Positions 43,199 to 53,519 of a DNA stretch of 64,000 nt are shown here, piece by piece (position 1 is the first letter of the stretch; each line of letters begins with the position of its first letter). The notes beneath the pieces are model-generated. The model searched no databases. It saw only the letters and a program-made list of their open reading frames with translations, and was not told the origin of the DNA. The stretch is from NCBI RefSeq assembly GCF_008831285.2, contig NC_045141.1:22040742-22104741 (forward strand), in the 5' to 3' direction. This DNA is from Nymphaea colorata (taxonomy: Eukaryota > Streptophyta > Magnoliopsida > Nymphaeales > Nymphaeaceae). Both the position numbers and the translations under genes were made by a program.

Positions 43199-44452
43199 TT
43201 AGGTATGGAGATGAGATTGAAATGAAATGTTGGGACATATAAAACATTTTTTAGAGTAATGGTGGGGGAAATAATCACATCTCCTACATGTGAGACAGAT
43301 TGGTGGATGATCTATGATTATGGGTTGATCAAGATTAGATAAGACATTGGTGATGTGGTGTGTTGCACCGGTGTCAAGAATCCATGATTGACTGGTTGTG
43401 GTACAAGAAATGAATGGTGGGAGCTTACCTGAAAGATTTACTTTGGGGTCATTGGTACCTCGGCTTGAGTTTTCCATGAACTCAAGAAATTTTTGAAATA
43501 GCTGAGTTTGGGATTGTTCGGTAGCAGGAGACCTCGTGGCGTTCACCTTTGGCCTTGTTGATGCAATGGAAGAACCCGACTTGTTAGGAAAACCAACGAG
43601 GAAATAACACATTGCCTTGATGTGGCCGAGTTTCCCGCAATGCTCACATTTTAGTCGAAGTCTTCCCTTCTCCTTGATTTGATTATATTTGTCTCCATCA
43701 TGGGACTGAGCAGCAAGAATAGAAGTCCTTTGATCATTTTGAATAATATTAACGTCTCTTTGTTTTTCTTCTTGGATGAGAAGAGAGTACGCCTTGGCAA
43801 CGGTTGGAAGAGGATCCATTAATAAGAGTTGACTCCTAACAGCTGCATAACTATCATTGAGTCCCATTAGAAATTGCATAAGGTGGTCCTGTTGGCGGAG
43901 ATCTGCAATAGTTTTCACGGACCCACAAGAACAATTAAGAACATCCATATATAATAATGCTAATTCGTCCCACAAGCCCTTCATCTTGGTGTAGTAAGCT
44001 GCAATGGAAGATTGGTGTTGCCTGCAATTTATGATTTGTTGTTGTATTTGGTATATGCGAGGTCCATTTGTTTGGGTGAATCTGGCCTCAAGGTCCCTCC
44101 AAACTTCTGCTGCCGATGTTGCATGGATCACACTAACAGTCAAGTCTTTATGGATCGAGTTCAAGATCCATGACTGGACAAGATTGTTGCATCGCTCCCA
44201 CGTGAATTTGAGAGGTGCAGGGCTCTCAGGCTTGGAGAGTGACCCATCCACAAAGCCAAGCTTGTTTTTGGCACTAAGGGCCATCATCATAGCCTTGCGC
44301 CACATAGTATAGTTTTCTCCAGTCAAAGGATGAGATACAAGAGCAGTACCTGGTCCATCTGAATGATGGATATAATATGGACTTGAGCTATCAAACTCGT
44401 TAGCATAAGAAGCGTGTAATTCTTTTTCTGTTCCGTGTCTTCCTTCTGCCAT
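43199..44452 (-). CDS. Copia gag and start of protease (element 3), frame disturbed at the end
   Basis: Starts at MAEGRHG (44452); a Met at 44500 further upstream is less likely because MAE-type starts are shared with element 1. Gag core ALSAKNKLGFVDGS, zinc knuckle CEHCGKLGHIKAMC, then protease WILDTGATHHITN. After DHPP the family-like sequence (SHVGDVIISP and on) continues in another frame, and near 43195 it returns to the original frame, which is that of pol. So there are two compensating single-base shifts in a window of about 90 bp. Taken literally, the protein ends at 43199. Confidence 0.85.
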   Translation of the reverse strand: MAEGRHGTEKELHASYANEFDSSSPYYIHHSDGPGTALVSHPLTGENYTMWRKAMMMALSAKNKLGFVDGSLSKPESPAPLKFTWERCNNLVQSWILNSIHKDLTVSVIHATSAAEVWRDLEARFTQTNGPRIYQIQQQIINCRQHQSSIAAYYTKMKGLWDELALLYMDVLNCSCGSVKTIADLRQQDHLMQFLMGLNDSYAAVRSQLLLMDPLPTVAKAYSLLIQEEKQRDVNIIQNDQRTSILAAQSHDGDKYNQIKEKGRLRLKCEHCGKLGHIKAMCYFLVGFPNKSGSSIASTRPKVNATRSPATEQSQTQLFQKFLEFMENSSRGTNDPKVNLSGKLPPFISCTTTSQSWILDTGATHHITNVLSNLDQPIIIDHPPICLTCRRCDYFPHHYSKKCFICPNISFQSHLHT

Positions 44453-44861
44453 TTTCTCCCTTGATTTAAATGGTCTGATTAGGAAAAATATGGCATTCAA
44501 TGAATATCGTCCTCAACCAAGATGGATATGGCAATGAAGGCACCGGCTAGCCCCTTGGCCATTGATCAGGGCGAGTACAATACAAAGAAGCAAATAAAAG
44601 AACCACAGGGTTTGGAGTTGCAATGAAGAGCAAGCACTAAGAAGAAGAGGGGAAATTGTTACCATCCGTTGTCTCCAATTTCAGGTGTACTCTTACTGGC
44701 CATGCTGACTATCTGAACACCATCGCTGTTCCCAACGGGTCTCTCTGTGCCAGCACCAGCAAGCAGAAGATAACGGCATTAATCAGAGGAGAGCGGACTC
44801 AACCCTGATGACATCCGGCCTACTATAATAAGGATCGATTGGGGCACCCGATTGAAGAGGT

Positions 44862-44873
44862 GCTCTGATACCA
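44862..44873 (-). other. Primer-binding site of copia element 3
   Basis: TGGTATCAGAGC on the minus strand, adjoining the 5' LTR end TTTATCA. Confidence 0.9.
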
Positions 44874-45109
44874 TGATAAACTTGTGAAAGTGAGGAACAG
44901 AAAGAAAGAGAAGAAGAAAATATCACACTTTGTATTCATGGCAGGCCAACATATTTATAGTTGACGTTACACAGTTTTGGGTAAGCCTCTCAATGAGATA
45001 ACAGAGATCTTGTAGGGATTGGATCAAGCTCTTGATAAAGATGAACCAAAACTGTTGTGATACCAAGATTTTTGTTATGGAAAGTTTATCAGTTGAGATC
45101 TTTCCAACA
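44874..45109 (-). repeat. 5' LTR of copia element 3
   Basis: 236 bp, identical by eye to the LTR at 39968-40203, with TG...CA termini, flanked on its outer side by the TCTTC target duplication. Confidence 0.95.
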
Positions 45110-45142
45110 TCTTCCTCCTCCTCTTCTCTTCCTCCTCCTCCT

Positions 45143-45150
45143 CTTTTATA
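45143..45150 (-). promoter_or_regulatory. Original TATA box of SDR copy 3, displaced by the insertion
   Basis: TATAAAAG on the minus strand in the same sequence context as the TATA box of copy 2 (27187-27194). It is now about 5.2 kb upstream of the ATG because element 3 lies in between. Confidence 0.65.
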
Positions 45151-45412
45151 TGTTAGACCAATGCACCAGCATTCAATTTTCTTTTGTTAATACTGATCAT
45201 TTTCTCTTTAGATACAATAATAGGCTGTTCAAATGCTTCAGTTAAAATCCAATCTTGAACTGTAGATGGATGGCACAGCATTAACGGTTAATAGGTCAGG
45301 TGGGCAATTTCGGTTCTACAATTTAGAGAAATTGACGGTACGCTCCTCACTAGTAAATAACTTTCTACAGTTTGTGTTTTAACTTTTTTATTTTCAAAGT
45401 ATGGTAGAAGGT

Positions 45413-45470
45413 GAAGAGAGAGAGAGAGGGAGAGAGAGAGAGATAGAGGGAGGGAGTTGGTGGCACACAG
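45413..45470. repeat. GA-rich microsatellite
   Basis: Imperfect GA/GGGA runs. Shorter GA tracts sit at the equivalent place in units A (near 18920) and B (near 27430). Confidence 0.85.
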
Positions 45471-45479
45471 TTGTTGTTA

Positions 45480-45670
45480 GATACACGTGTTGTTTGATGC
45501 ACAAAAAAGAATTTAACGTCGTAATTTTTTTTGAAAAAAAAATAAGATGAAATTTATCACTCTTTTGATTTGAAGTCATGTTTGATGCACAAGCAGAATT
45601 TAATCTGGTAAATTGAATTCTGTTTGATGCACAAGAAAGAATTTAACCTGGTAAATTTAACCACATGATA
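45480..45670. repeat. Short repeats with TGTTTGATGCACAA
   Basis: TGTTTGATGCACAA recurs at about 45491, 45571 and 45628, each followed by a GAATTTAA-type stretch. I cannot assign it to a known element. Confidence 0.6.
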
Positions 45671-47979
45671 AAAAAATTAGAAAACTTTTTTCAGACCTGT
45701 GAGGTCAAACTTTTGAGCGGGTGAACTTTCATCTGCTTGTTTTAAGCATTACCGGGTGAAAGTTAATCTTGTTTAATGCGTCTGACACGATGGGCGGGTA
45801 AAATTTCACCCGCCCGTATTGTTTTTTCTTGATTTTTCCATTTCAACCTGACAATCAAACTAGAGAGGCAAAGAGTTTAAGGGGTTGGCTGATAGACAGA
45901 GGGTCTTCATTTGGAGTGTTATGGAGTTGAGTGCAAGGAGAAATTGCCAAGGCATTTATTGAAAGCATATGTCTATACATCAATTCTCACTATTATCATC
46001 ATTATGGTCATCCATGATTATCTCATTTAATGCAAAACTTATCTATTTAGAGTGGGGTAATATCGTTTCGGTGCCGGTTCCATTCAGAACAAAGTTTAGA
46101 TACGACACTGTGTGCAGCTCAGAGACATGCGAAAACCACTTTTTAGTGTACTGAACCTGGCTATGCTTTCCACCCTTTCATTCTCTCACGAAATTCTAGA
46201 AAGCAAGTAATGAAATAGAACTCGACGCTTTTCATAATTGTATTGCATTGTTATATATTACTCGATATGCATGCAACGCAAAGTTAATCTGTGTTTTGAG
46301 TATCATTTTTACTGTAGTTTAGTTTGCATAAATAATATTTGAAATGGAGACTAGGTGCCAATGAACCCCATCTCAAAATGGTGTCTTTTATTTATTATGA
46401 AAAAGTGCATTTATCTAATATTATACTGGTTTTATTATTTTGTGAAAAATAAGCTGACCATACGGGCCCATTTAATTTGCATATTTGCGACAGAATTGAC
46501 ACAACACCGCTTTTAATAAAATGCTAAGCCGCTTCTTTTTTTTTTTTTATGAAAACCACGTTTTCACGAAACCGGCCAATTAATAAATGCTCACTCGATC
46601 AACTTGAGAAATAACATGTTCTTACCGGTTGGATTACATTTTTACTGTTTTAACTATTTCTCATTTGTCCAAATTAACGAACATTTACTTTGACAATCTT
46701 TATGAAAAGACAGTGCAACTTTATGAGAAAATTTATAAAAGTTAACGTTTCTGAACTAATAAGCAAAAAATAGATTTATAAAGGCTTTTAAAAAAAATCA
46801 TTGATAGGATGTCATATCAATTAAAGGAGTCTCAAAGGGTATAGTGTAGGTTAAGAACTGTATAAAGGTAGGTCTTTCATTCGATTCTCATGGATGTTAT
46901 GTTTTTCTATCTTAAGGTGGTAGGGCGTGACATCCAAGTTGAAGGATGCTCCGTTGCTATCACTTACTCCGACGCAGCTCAAAACACCATAGGGAGGAAG
47001 AATGTAGGGTCTTCGGGCCTCGTTTTCTAGTGGTCAAATTAATATGCTCAGCCAAAACTAGGGTAAAAAGTTCTAACAACACAGTGGCTCTATTTTAATG
47101 GCACCTCCGTTTTGTAGTAAAGTGCATTAGATATTGGCAACTGGTGCGATTTATGACACGGTGACGACTAAACAAAATTAACGTACAATACTTAATGTAT
47201 ACATTAAATAATAATTCAGATTTCGTACAGGAAACTTAATCGGCCTTCTCCAATGCACATTGAAGTCCATCTCCAAGTTAATTTGTGAGATGATCCAAGA
47301 ACCAAGTTTGAAGGTAGGCTTGTTAAATCCACCAAGTTCAGGATCTTCATTGAAGTTATTTTGACGAAAAATGTTTTCCCTTTGTTTTTTTACTGCCAAA
47401 GTTTTGTTGTTGTAAATGCCATTAGTTTGTTATGATTAAAAATGCACTTATACATAAAAAGAAAAAGTTTCACATATATTTTCCATCAAATCACCATTAT
47501 TGTATAGAAAAAAATTTTAATAATCTATTTTAAAGGTTTTTGCTCTATAAAATCGTAGACATGATTTCAAAAGTTATTTGATTTGAAGTTCCGATTATGA
47601 AAGAAGGGAACTCATCAAGCTCTTACAGAATCAAGGTTTGACGGATGAATGATGAATGACACACAATTACAATTTCTTCTTTTCTAGTAAAGGTTAGCAC
47701 TTTTTAGGATTTGTCTGATTTGAATCAGTGACACTCGCAACTTCAAATTGCTTAAAGTCACGTCAATTCAAACAAAGCCCACCTGTTAAGAGTGCTTTGC
47801 TCGTCATGAATGAAGCTAAATCAATTATTGAGTTTATAGAACTTTCAAGCTTATCATTAATTTGATAGTTCATTTGACTAACGAGGCTTCATATTATGTT
47901 CAGCAATGTAGGAATCCCAGATTCGGCTCTCTTCTTGGTGGTAAAAAGAAATACTCATTCTACTCATTTAGAAGTATTA

Positions 47980-48375
47980 AATCTGGGAGGAAATACTTAT
48001 CACATCCAAGGCTACTTATACTGCTAACCTTTAATGCAATACCAAAATACGCCCAACAGTGATCTGGATTTGATGAGCTTTGGATATGAAGTGCTTTGGC
48101 AAAGCCTTCATCACCATTTTCACGGGCAATTATTTATCACAGTCTTGTCTCTGCTACTGCATCTACAATATATAGAATGGCAATAAATTTTTATATGCTT
48201 CTTTCTACCATGAGAACCAGAATTATTGGTTATGAAAACAGTTGAAACGTCCCCAAAATGTCAGTCAGCTGCTTTGGTCTGAATTTGATGTAAATCTCCC
48301 AACATTGCTATATCAATATTGCTTCACATGATGCTGCAATGTATCTGGCTTCTGATGAAGATAGAGCAGTTGAGT
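47980..48375 (-). mobile_element. Inverted copia RNase H relic outside the array
   Basis: On the minus strand it reads TNSTALSSSEARYIAA, then a broken frame with GDLHQIQTKAADIL. This is the same relic and the same downstream sequence (CATTAAAG...AGTATAAGTAGCC) found in units A to C, but in the opposite orientation. At its protein core it is less changed than the unit B and C copies. Confidence 0.7.
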
Positions 48376-48544
48376 TTGTCTAAAACAGATGTTTAATTTT
48401 GTGGAACACTGTGTTCCAATGTCATTGCAGTGTTCTTGGGTCATCTCATAGATTAACTCTGGGCTGGTATCATTGTCCTGCTGCTTCAATAGCTCTTTTC
48501 CACAATTCAATTGAAGTTGGCCCTTTCAATTCCTCACAGGGAGG

Positions 48545-48660
48545 GAGGGTGGGGTGCAGCCACAATCATTTGTCCTAAGAGTTCACGGGACTTCAGTCCT
48601 GAACAGGTGGGGTGGAACCACGATCATTGTCTAAGAACTTCACGGGACTTCAGCCCTTTA
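48545..48660. repeat. Two tandem copies of a roughly 55-bp repeat
   Basis: Two diverged copies, each with GTGGGGTGxAxCCA, ATCATT and CACGGGACTTCAG. Confidence 0.75.
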
Positions 48661-49486
48661 TTAACCAATAAAGTTAAAAATGGAATTAGAAAAATATCCT
48701 TGTAAAATGAAAAAAAAAGGCCCTTTAGGTAAACTTTAGGAACAGAGCTTTCTGTGTTAGTGACATTTGGCGCTCTAATCTCAACTCTCATTAATCCTTA
48801 TCCGTCTTCCGTTTCCTCTATTGTCACATTATGTTATTTTGCTCTTGCATTTGGCAATATATCCTCTTTTTCAAAGGGGTTGGTGCAACGGTCTAGGTGG
48901 AGACTTGTAGTCGGCCAGTTTTCGTTTCGATCTCCCATAGCGTGAATCCTCTTTACTGCAAAAAGGAAGACATTGATATACAAATAGCACACAGTAGGGG
49001 TGCCTACTTCGAGACACCAAAGCAGCCCTGAACCCTGAGATGAGGGGAAAAAAGGAGAGTGGGCTTTGGCCTTCACTCAGGCGGTGGGATTAGCCTCTCG
49101 CTTATGCGAAAAAAAAATTATATGTATAATCCTCCAAAATTATTCATTTGGACTACAAATGGTGGATGTATGATACTTTTCTTCACAATTATACTACGGC
49201 AACCCAGAGCTGATGCTACCTAACTTGCTCACCTTATTATACATGGATAACATCTAAAAACAAATTACATTTCCTAAAACAAGAACTTGGTGTACTAAAA
49301 AGATTTGAGTTGTCAGAAAAATTTTAATGCATAAGTGTGATTTTAGCCATTCTTCAGTTTGTTTATGAGCACGCCAGGATTGACCATAAAAACAATCCCA
49401 AGAAGAAGTGTGCTCTATGAGTCTTGTGTTGGTGACGCAAGACTTGGCCCACCGTTTGTTGGAACATAGTGTTCCACAAAATCCTT

Positions 49487-49714
49487 TTAGGATGTGTTTG
49501 TTTCACCGTGGATTTCAGATCTCTGGTGATATGGGATCTCATGGATTTTAAATCAAACCACCTCCCATTTGACTTTAAATCTATGGTTTTTTACACCTCT
49601 CATGAATAAATTTGAGGATCTCCCAAATTAAATATGCAGCCTTGAATCTAATCCAAAGCTATCAAACGCATAACCTTGAATCTAATCCAAAGCTATCAAA
49701 CGCAACTTTAGTGA
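49487..49714. mobile_element. Possible MITE with imperfect terminal inverted repeats
   Basis: The left end (GATGTGTTTGTTTCACC) and the reverse complement of the right end (GTTGCGTTTGATAGC) share a G(T/C)GTTTGxT start and a following TGGATT. No coding capacity. The last 30 bp or so (CTTGAATCTAATCCAAAGCT and on) are duplicated in tandem at 49652-49711. The form fits hAT-type MITEs, but I saw no clear target duplication. Confidence 0.45.
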
Positions 49715-51701
49715 CTATCAAGTAAGCTATTGGGGCTCGGTTTCCAGCGTTTTCTTGTGCCAACACTCTTTTTCCACTTTTGTTTCTAACAAATCATACC
49801 TTACTACTGGGCAAGTTACTTTTCTAGCTATGAACCCACCAATTTCAAACACAACTTGATGCGTCAGTTCTTCTTTTTAATTTAGTAAAGACCCCCAACA
49901 ACAGGCTCTTTAGATCTCTATTTTGTCATGGCCATCATAAAGAGCACCGGCACCACATTTTTGCTCCATATGCTAACATTTTTTAAGACAACTATTGCTT
50001 CATAGACTATAGTATTTGAGTGATGTCATTCCATTTATATTTGAATTGAATATTCCCAACAAAACTTTTCAATACACCGGATGAATCAGGATCCCATTTC
50101 CGCCAAGCCCTTTTTATATTTCAGAAAGCTATAGTCAAATTGCAAGTTCGCGTGTAAATTGAAGCTCTTATCAATTCTTTAACCTAAGTCTCGCTATCAA
50201 ATGTCCTTTCCTTAAGCAACTTGCTTATTGCTACCACATAAGAAAACACGCGAGCCATTATATAATTCGTAAAAGTATTGCCATGGACCCAGCTGTGCCA
50301 CTGGTTCTGTCCCGAACCTCCTTTTTTCTTTTTTCTTTTTTTTTTTTGCTTACGAAAGCCGGTGCAGAATCACATGTGGGCACAATTACAATTCATTTGT
50401 TTACTTATCATATGATCTTAAAATTTTGTATATTTATATATAAAATACCCCTCAAATATAAGGTGGAGTGTCCCTAACAGCCACTTTGCAGAGTTAAATT
50501 ACTTGTAGAAAAGCAAGGCTGTGTTGCTTACACAGCGTCCCCACTAAGCTTTGGATCTTGATTCGACTCCATGTCACCAGTTACTGTTCATTTTTAACCT
50601 CTTCCTTAACCTGGCTCCGATTAGTTAACAATTTGTTGCTGTTTCATGAATTTATCCTAATCTTTAGAGTAGATTTATATAATAGTAACATATTAATTAC
50701 ATTGTCAAATGAGCTCATAGTCCCCAACGCTGGAATGGGAGGAGGAACTACGGCTGGGTACCCAATACTCAACCCAAAAAAACTGGCCCAGGTAAGTCCG
50801 ATGGGGCTCAATTTGGCCATAATGATATATAATTTATTATTAAAATATATTTTATATTAATTTTTTTTATTTTAACCGGCCTAGCTGAGGTGAGGCATTC
50901 TGTAAGAGAGTATTGTCAATTCCTTCCCATCATATGGCCCCCCTGCTCATACACGCTTAAAAAAAAAAAATCATTAAAAAAATCAATTATTTTATATTAA
51001 TTATTTTTATTTCAAAAGACAAAAGTAGAACGATATGTGTCCATATGGGTTGATACATAAGGGATATACGTAGGCTTATATGCCATATTACTGAGATAAC
51101 TGATATACATGCATCTATTGGCCGATAAAATACAGAATCAATAATTTTTATTATGATTGTCTAATGAATTAGTTTCATAAAAGGAAGGAATAGGAGGAAG
51201 TAGATGTGACAAAATCTCTTTCAACACCCATGAACACTAGCAATAGCAAGGTAGAATTGGATTTTTCACGTCTTCTCCTAAGAGTAAAGATGAAGAAGAA
51301 AGAAAGAAGAAGCAAAAATGTTGCAGGTCCTTCCCCACCATTTATCTTTACAGTGTTGGAATCTGATTTGGTGAAAGGACAAAGTTGCATCGCAACTTTG
51401 GAAGCTTTTGTCCATACATTTTTTTATGCACAAGTGTGAACATAGTCGCGGGACATCCGAGGCCCACTCAGTCGCAGCCCGCAGGGTTTGGTGGAGCTGG
51501 TCCCATCAGCCGCCGTTGACACTGATAGAGGGAAAAAACTCTAGAGGCCAAAGTCTCTTTTTTTTGGAGTTTAGGACTACTTTGGGACCTAGATAAGGAG
51601 CGGGATAACCCGTCGATGAGTCTATCATTATGGTTTAGAAAAATAGTGCTCATAAGAACAATCAGTCATTCACTACTCCGCCAGTCTGACCAACTACACC
51701 A
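49715..51701. other. Intergenic region, no gene seen
   Basis: AT-rich, with poly-T and poly-A runs (50330-50346, 50958-50980). Short frames on both strands around 51175-51650 overlap each other and show no family motif. Confidence 0.6.
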
Positions 51702-52075
51702 TTGATTGATGCCCATATGGATGGTTTCGAAGAAACCGCACCAAGGCATAAAAGAAAACCAATTTATGAAAGAGATGATCAAATGGTGTGGAGTTCACAT
51801 AGCAACTGGAAGATTAAAGCTGGTGAAATTTATGGAAAGGTAAGAAAAAGGAACCCAAGAGCAAGTTGGTGCAGGGTGGTTTGGAACAATAAAGCCCCTG
51901 CTAGAGCATCGTGGTTCGTCTGTACTTAGCTTGTGAGAATAAATTTCTCAATCAAGATAGACTTAAGAAAATGGGCGTGTGTATGACTAACTGCTGCTTG
52001 CTTGTTATGTAAGAAAAAGGAGGGGAGTAGTTTGCATGTGTTTGTGAAGTGTAGGATTGGTTTGCAGAGGGGCCG
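51702..52075 (+). mobile_element. LINE fragment: reverse-transcriptase zinc-binding region
   Basis: The plus-strand frame includes DDQMVWSSHSNWKIKAGEIY and WCRVVWNNKAPARASWF. After a stop at 51927 the similarity continues in other frames (NQDRLKKMG, then LLCKKKEGSSLHVFVKC). This order (W-S-x-A-Y, W-x-x-V-W-N, C-x-x-C...HVF-x-C) is the zinc-binding domain that follows reverse transcriptase in plant LINEs and their relics. At least two frameshifts make it non-functional. No reverse-transcriptase core is upstream. Confidence 0.7.
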
Positions 52076-52727
52076 GATCGGTTAAGAGGGTACACTGGAT
52101 TCGGTTTTCTTCCTCCACGCCGGACCCTGGTTTAATAGGATAGATCGACTCAGGTCCAATACCAGCGGCCATGAATAACAAGGGTTTTGGTCTGAGATTG
52201 CTGCTAGGAAAGACAAATCAGATCAAGTGTAATTGACCAAAATCTTTGGGCAGACCCATTTTATACGTGGGTGGACTCTGGCGACTTATTATACACCACA
52301 AAGCAATTTAAGATCCAAGGTGATTTGAGATCATTGGGTATCTTAAATCCAGGATTATAAGTTATATATACCCCCTCCATTCGACATTGTATCTGAAGTT
52401 TTGGCCGTTGTTGAGGATCTCAAATCTTGTGACCATATATTTGAGGATTTCAAATGAATCTCGTGTTTGTTTGCTGTGGGGACTCACGGAAGAGGGATTT
52501 GGGATCTGCATCGTATGGAACACACCTTCGATCCAGATCATGTGCGTAGGAACGAGACTCGGGTACATAAATGCCAAATCTGGAGATCCTGGACGGAATC
52601 CGTACCGTTCGAGGTCCGAACAATCGGCGTACCCGGATCTTCCAACCTCGTGACGTGTCGCTTTTTGTTCGTATTCGGGAGAAAGTAAATATATAAATAA
52701 GTAAATGATGAAGGGGTCTACCGGGAC

Positions 52728-52771
52728 GGGCAGCCTGCCCGCCACCCCCGCTTTCCTCGGGCAGCCTGCCC
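52728..52771. repeat. Two identical GGGCAGCCTGCCC palindromes upstream of the GGCT gene
   Basis: Each site (52728-52740 and 52759-52771) is a perfect 6-bp inverted repeat around one base, 31 bp apart start to start, about 210-250 bp upstream of the start codon. They may be binding sites for a dimeric regulator or a hairpin in a leader. Confidence 0.6.
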
Positions 52772-52979
52772 GCGAAACTCCCCTCCGCCAGAAGCGCTGC
52801 CGCTTTCCTTCCACCATTTATTCTCAGCCTTCCCCTTCCCAATATCTCCTACAGCACCCACGAAGAAACAGAAAGGAAAAAGAAAAGCAAGAAGAGGGAA
52901 AGGAGAAGAAAGTCCCACTCCCGACGCTCTTTTCCGCGTCTCTGCCCCTTCCGATCGATCACTAGAGAAGAGGAAGGGG

Positions 52980-53519
52980 ATGGGCGTGCCGATCGCACAG
53001 CCGGCTGAGCGCCGGCTCGTCTTCACGTACGGCACGCTGAAACGGGGGTTCTCCAACCACCGGCTGGTTCAGGAGCTCATCCGCCGCGGGGACGCCGAGT
53101 TCGTCGGTCCCTACCGCACCGCGGAGAGGTACCCCTTGGTGTGCGGGCCCTACCAGGTTCCTTTCCTGCTGGACTTCCGCGGCAAGGGCGACTGCGTCCG
53201 CGGCGAGCTCTACGCCGTCTCGGCCGCTGGAATCCGGCATATGGACGAACTCGAGGGCACGTCCAAGGGCCATTACGTCCGCCGCTCCGTGGTGATCATG
53301 CCGGAGGAAGGGGAAGAGGAAGGAGGCGAGGTCAAGGCGGAGGCGTATTTCGCGCACAGCAGCTATGCGGAGAGGCTGTGGCAAAGGCGTGGGATGAAGG
53401 GGCTGAGCGTGTACTCGCCGGAGGAGACCGTCGGGTATGTTCGGAGGGCCGATAGGCCGCAGCACCTCACCTTTCTCCAGCAGATCGACCTGTTCATCTC
53501 GGTGGGCGGCCAAGCCTGA
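52980..53519 (+). CDS. AIG2-like gamma-glutamylcyclotransferase
   Basis: An intronless frame of 179 residues. It has the family signature YGTLKRG (17-23), forming the gamma-glutamyl-binding loop, and the catalytic Glu in DELEGTSKGHY (E92 by position). GELYAVSAAGIRHMDELEG is the typical strand-helix stretch. Length and the C-terminal segment (HLTFLQQIDLFISVG) fit the plant AIG2-like/putative gamma-glutamylcyclotransferase group (At3g02910 type, from memory). The family releases 5-oxoproline from gamma-glutamyl amino acids or gamma-glutamylamines; the exact substrate of this subgroup is not settled. No signal peptide, so probably cytosolic. The GC-rich codon use is unlike the surrounding AT-rich DNA. 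The start at 52980 is the first Met and precedes the catalytic loop by 16 residues. Confidence 0.93.
   Translation: MGVPIAQPAERRLVFTYGTLKRGFSNHRLVQELIRRGDAEFVGPYRTAERYPLVCGPYQVPFLLDFRGKGDCVRGELYAVSAAGIRHMDELEGTSKGHYVRRSVVIMPEEGEEEGGEVKAEAYFAHSSYAERLWQRRGMKGLSVYSPEETVGYVRRADRPQHLTFLQQIDLFISVGGQA

Larger units (their letters stand above)
39963..45114 (-). mobile_element. Very young Ty1/copia retrotransposon (element 3) in the SDR copy 3 promoter
   Basis: The element proper is 39968-45109 (5142 bp), with target duplication TCTTC (39963-39967 and 45110-45114) inside the GA/CT-rich leader of SDR copy 3. The two 236-bp LTRs look identical, so insertion was recent. The primer-binding site at 44862-44873 reads TGGTATCAGAGC, and the polypurine tract GAAGGGGAG is next to 40203. 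Gag and pol are present but the frame is disturbed near the protease. The Gag type (YYIHHSD, GENY, ALSAKNKLGFVDGS) matches element 1. Confidence 0.96.
29870..47165. repeat. Tandem unit C carrying SDR copy 3 and two copia insertions
   Basis: Third unit, 17.3 kb as it stands, about 7.1 kb after removing the elements at 31024-36050 and 39968-45109. It is closer to unit B than to A: it shares the mismatched palindrome, and the host sequence around element 2 (GTGTCTTCAACTCCCTCATAG) is nearly the same as at 23290. Homology to the end of B can be followed to about 46740 (TTACATTTTTACTGTTTTAAC) and to a GTGGCTCTATTTTAATGGCA cassette near 47085. Other than the SDR gene and the elements, I see no genes; 45216-47165 holds only repeats, including GA runs near 45413-45470. 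Confidence 0.78.
47166..49486. other. Intergenic region with transposon debris
   Basis: No gene is recognised. It holds an inverted RNase H relic (about 47980-48375), a short tandem duplication near 48545-48660, and at 48877-48945 a stretch with box A/box B-like words (GGTGCAACGGTCTAGG, TTTCGATCTCC) that could be a tRNA-derived SINE. I cannot confirm that last one. Confidence 0.55.

Noticed and set aside
52962-53513. 183-residue minus-strand frame over the GGCT gene, and a 104-residue plus frame inside it
   Set aside because: Shadows of a GC-rich gene; only the 179-residue plus frame has the family motifs.
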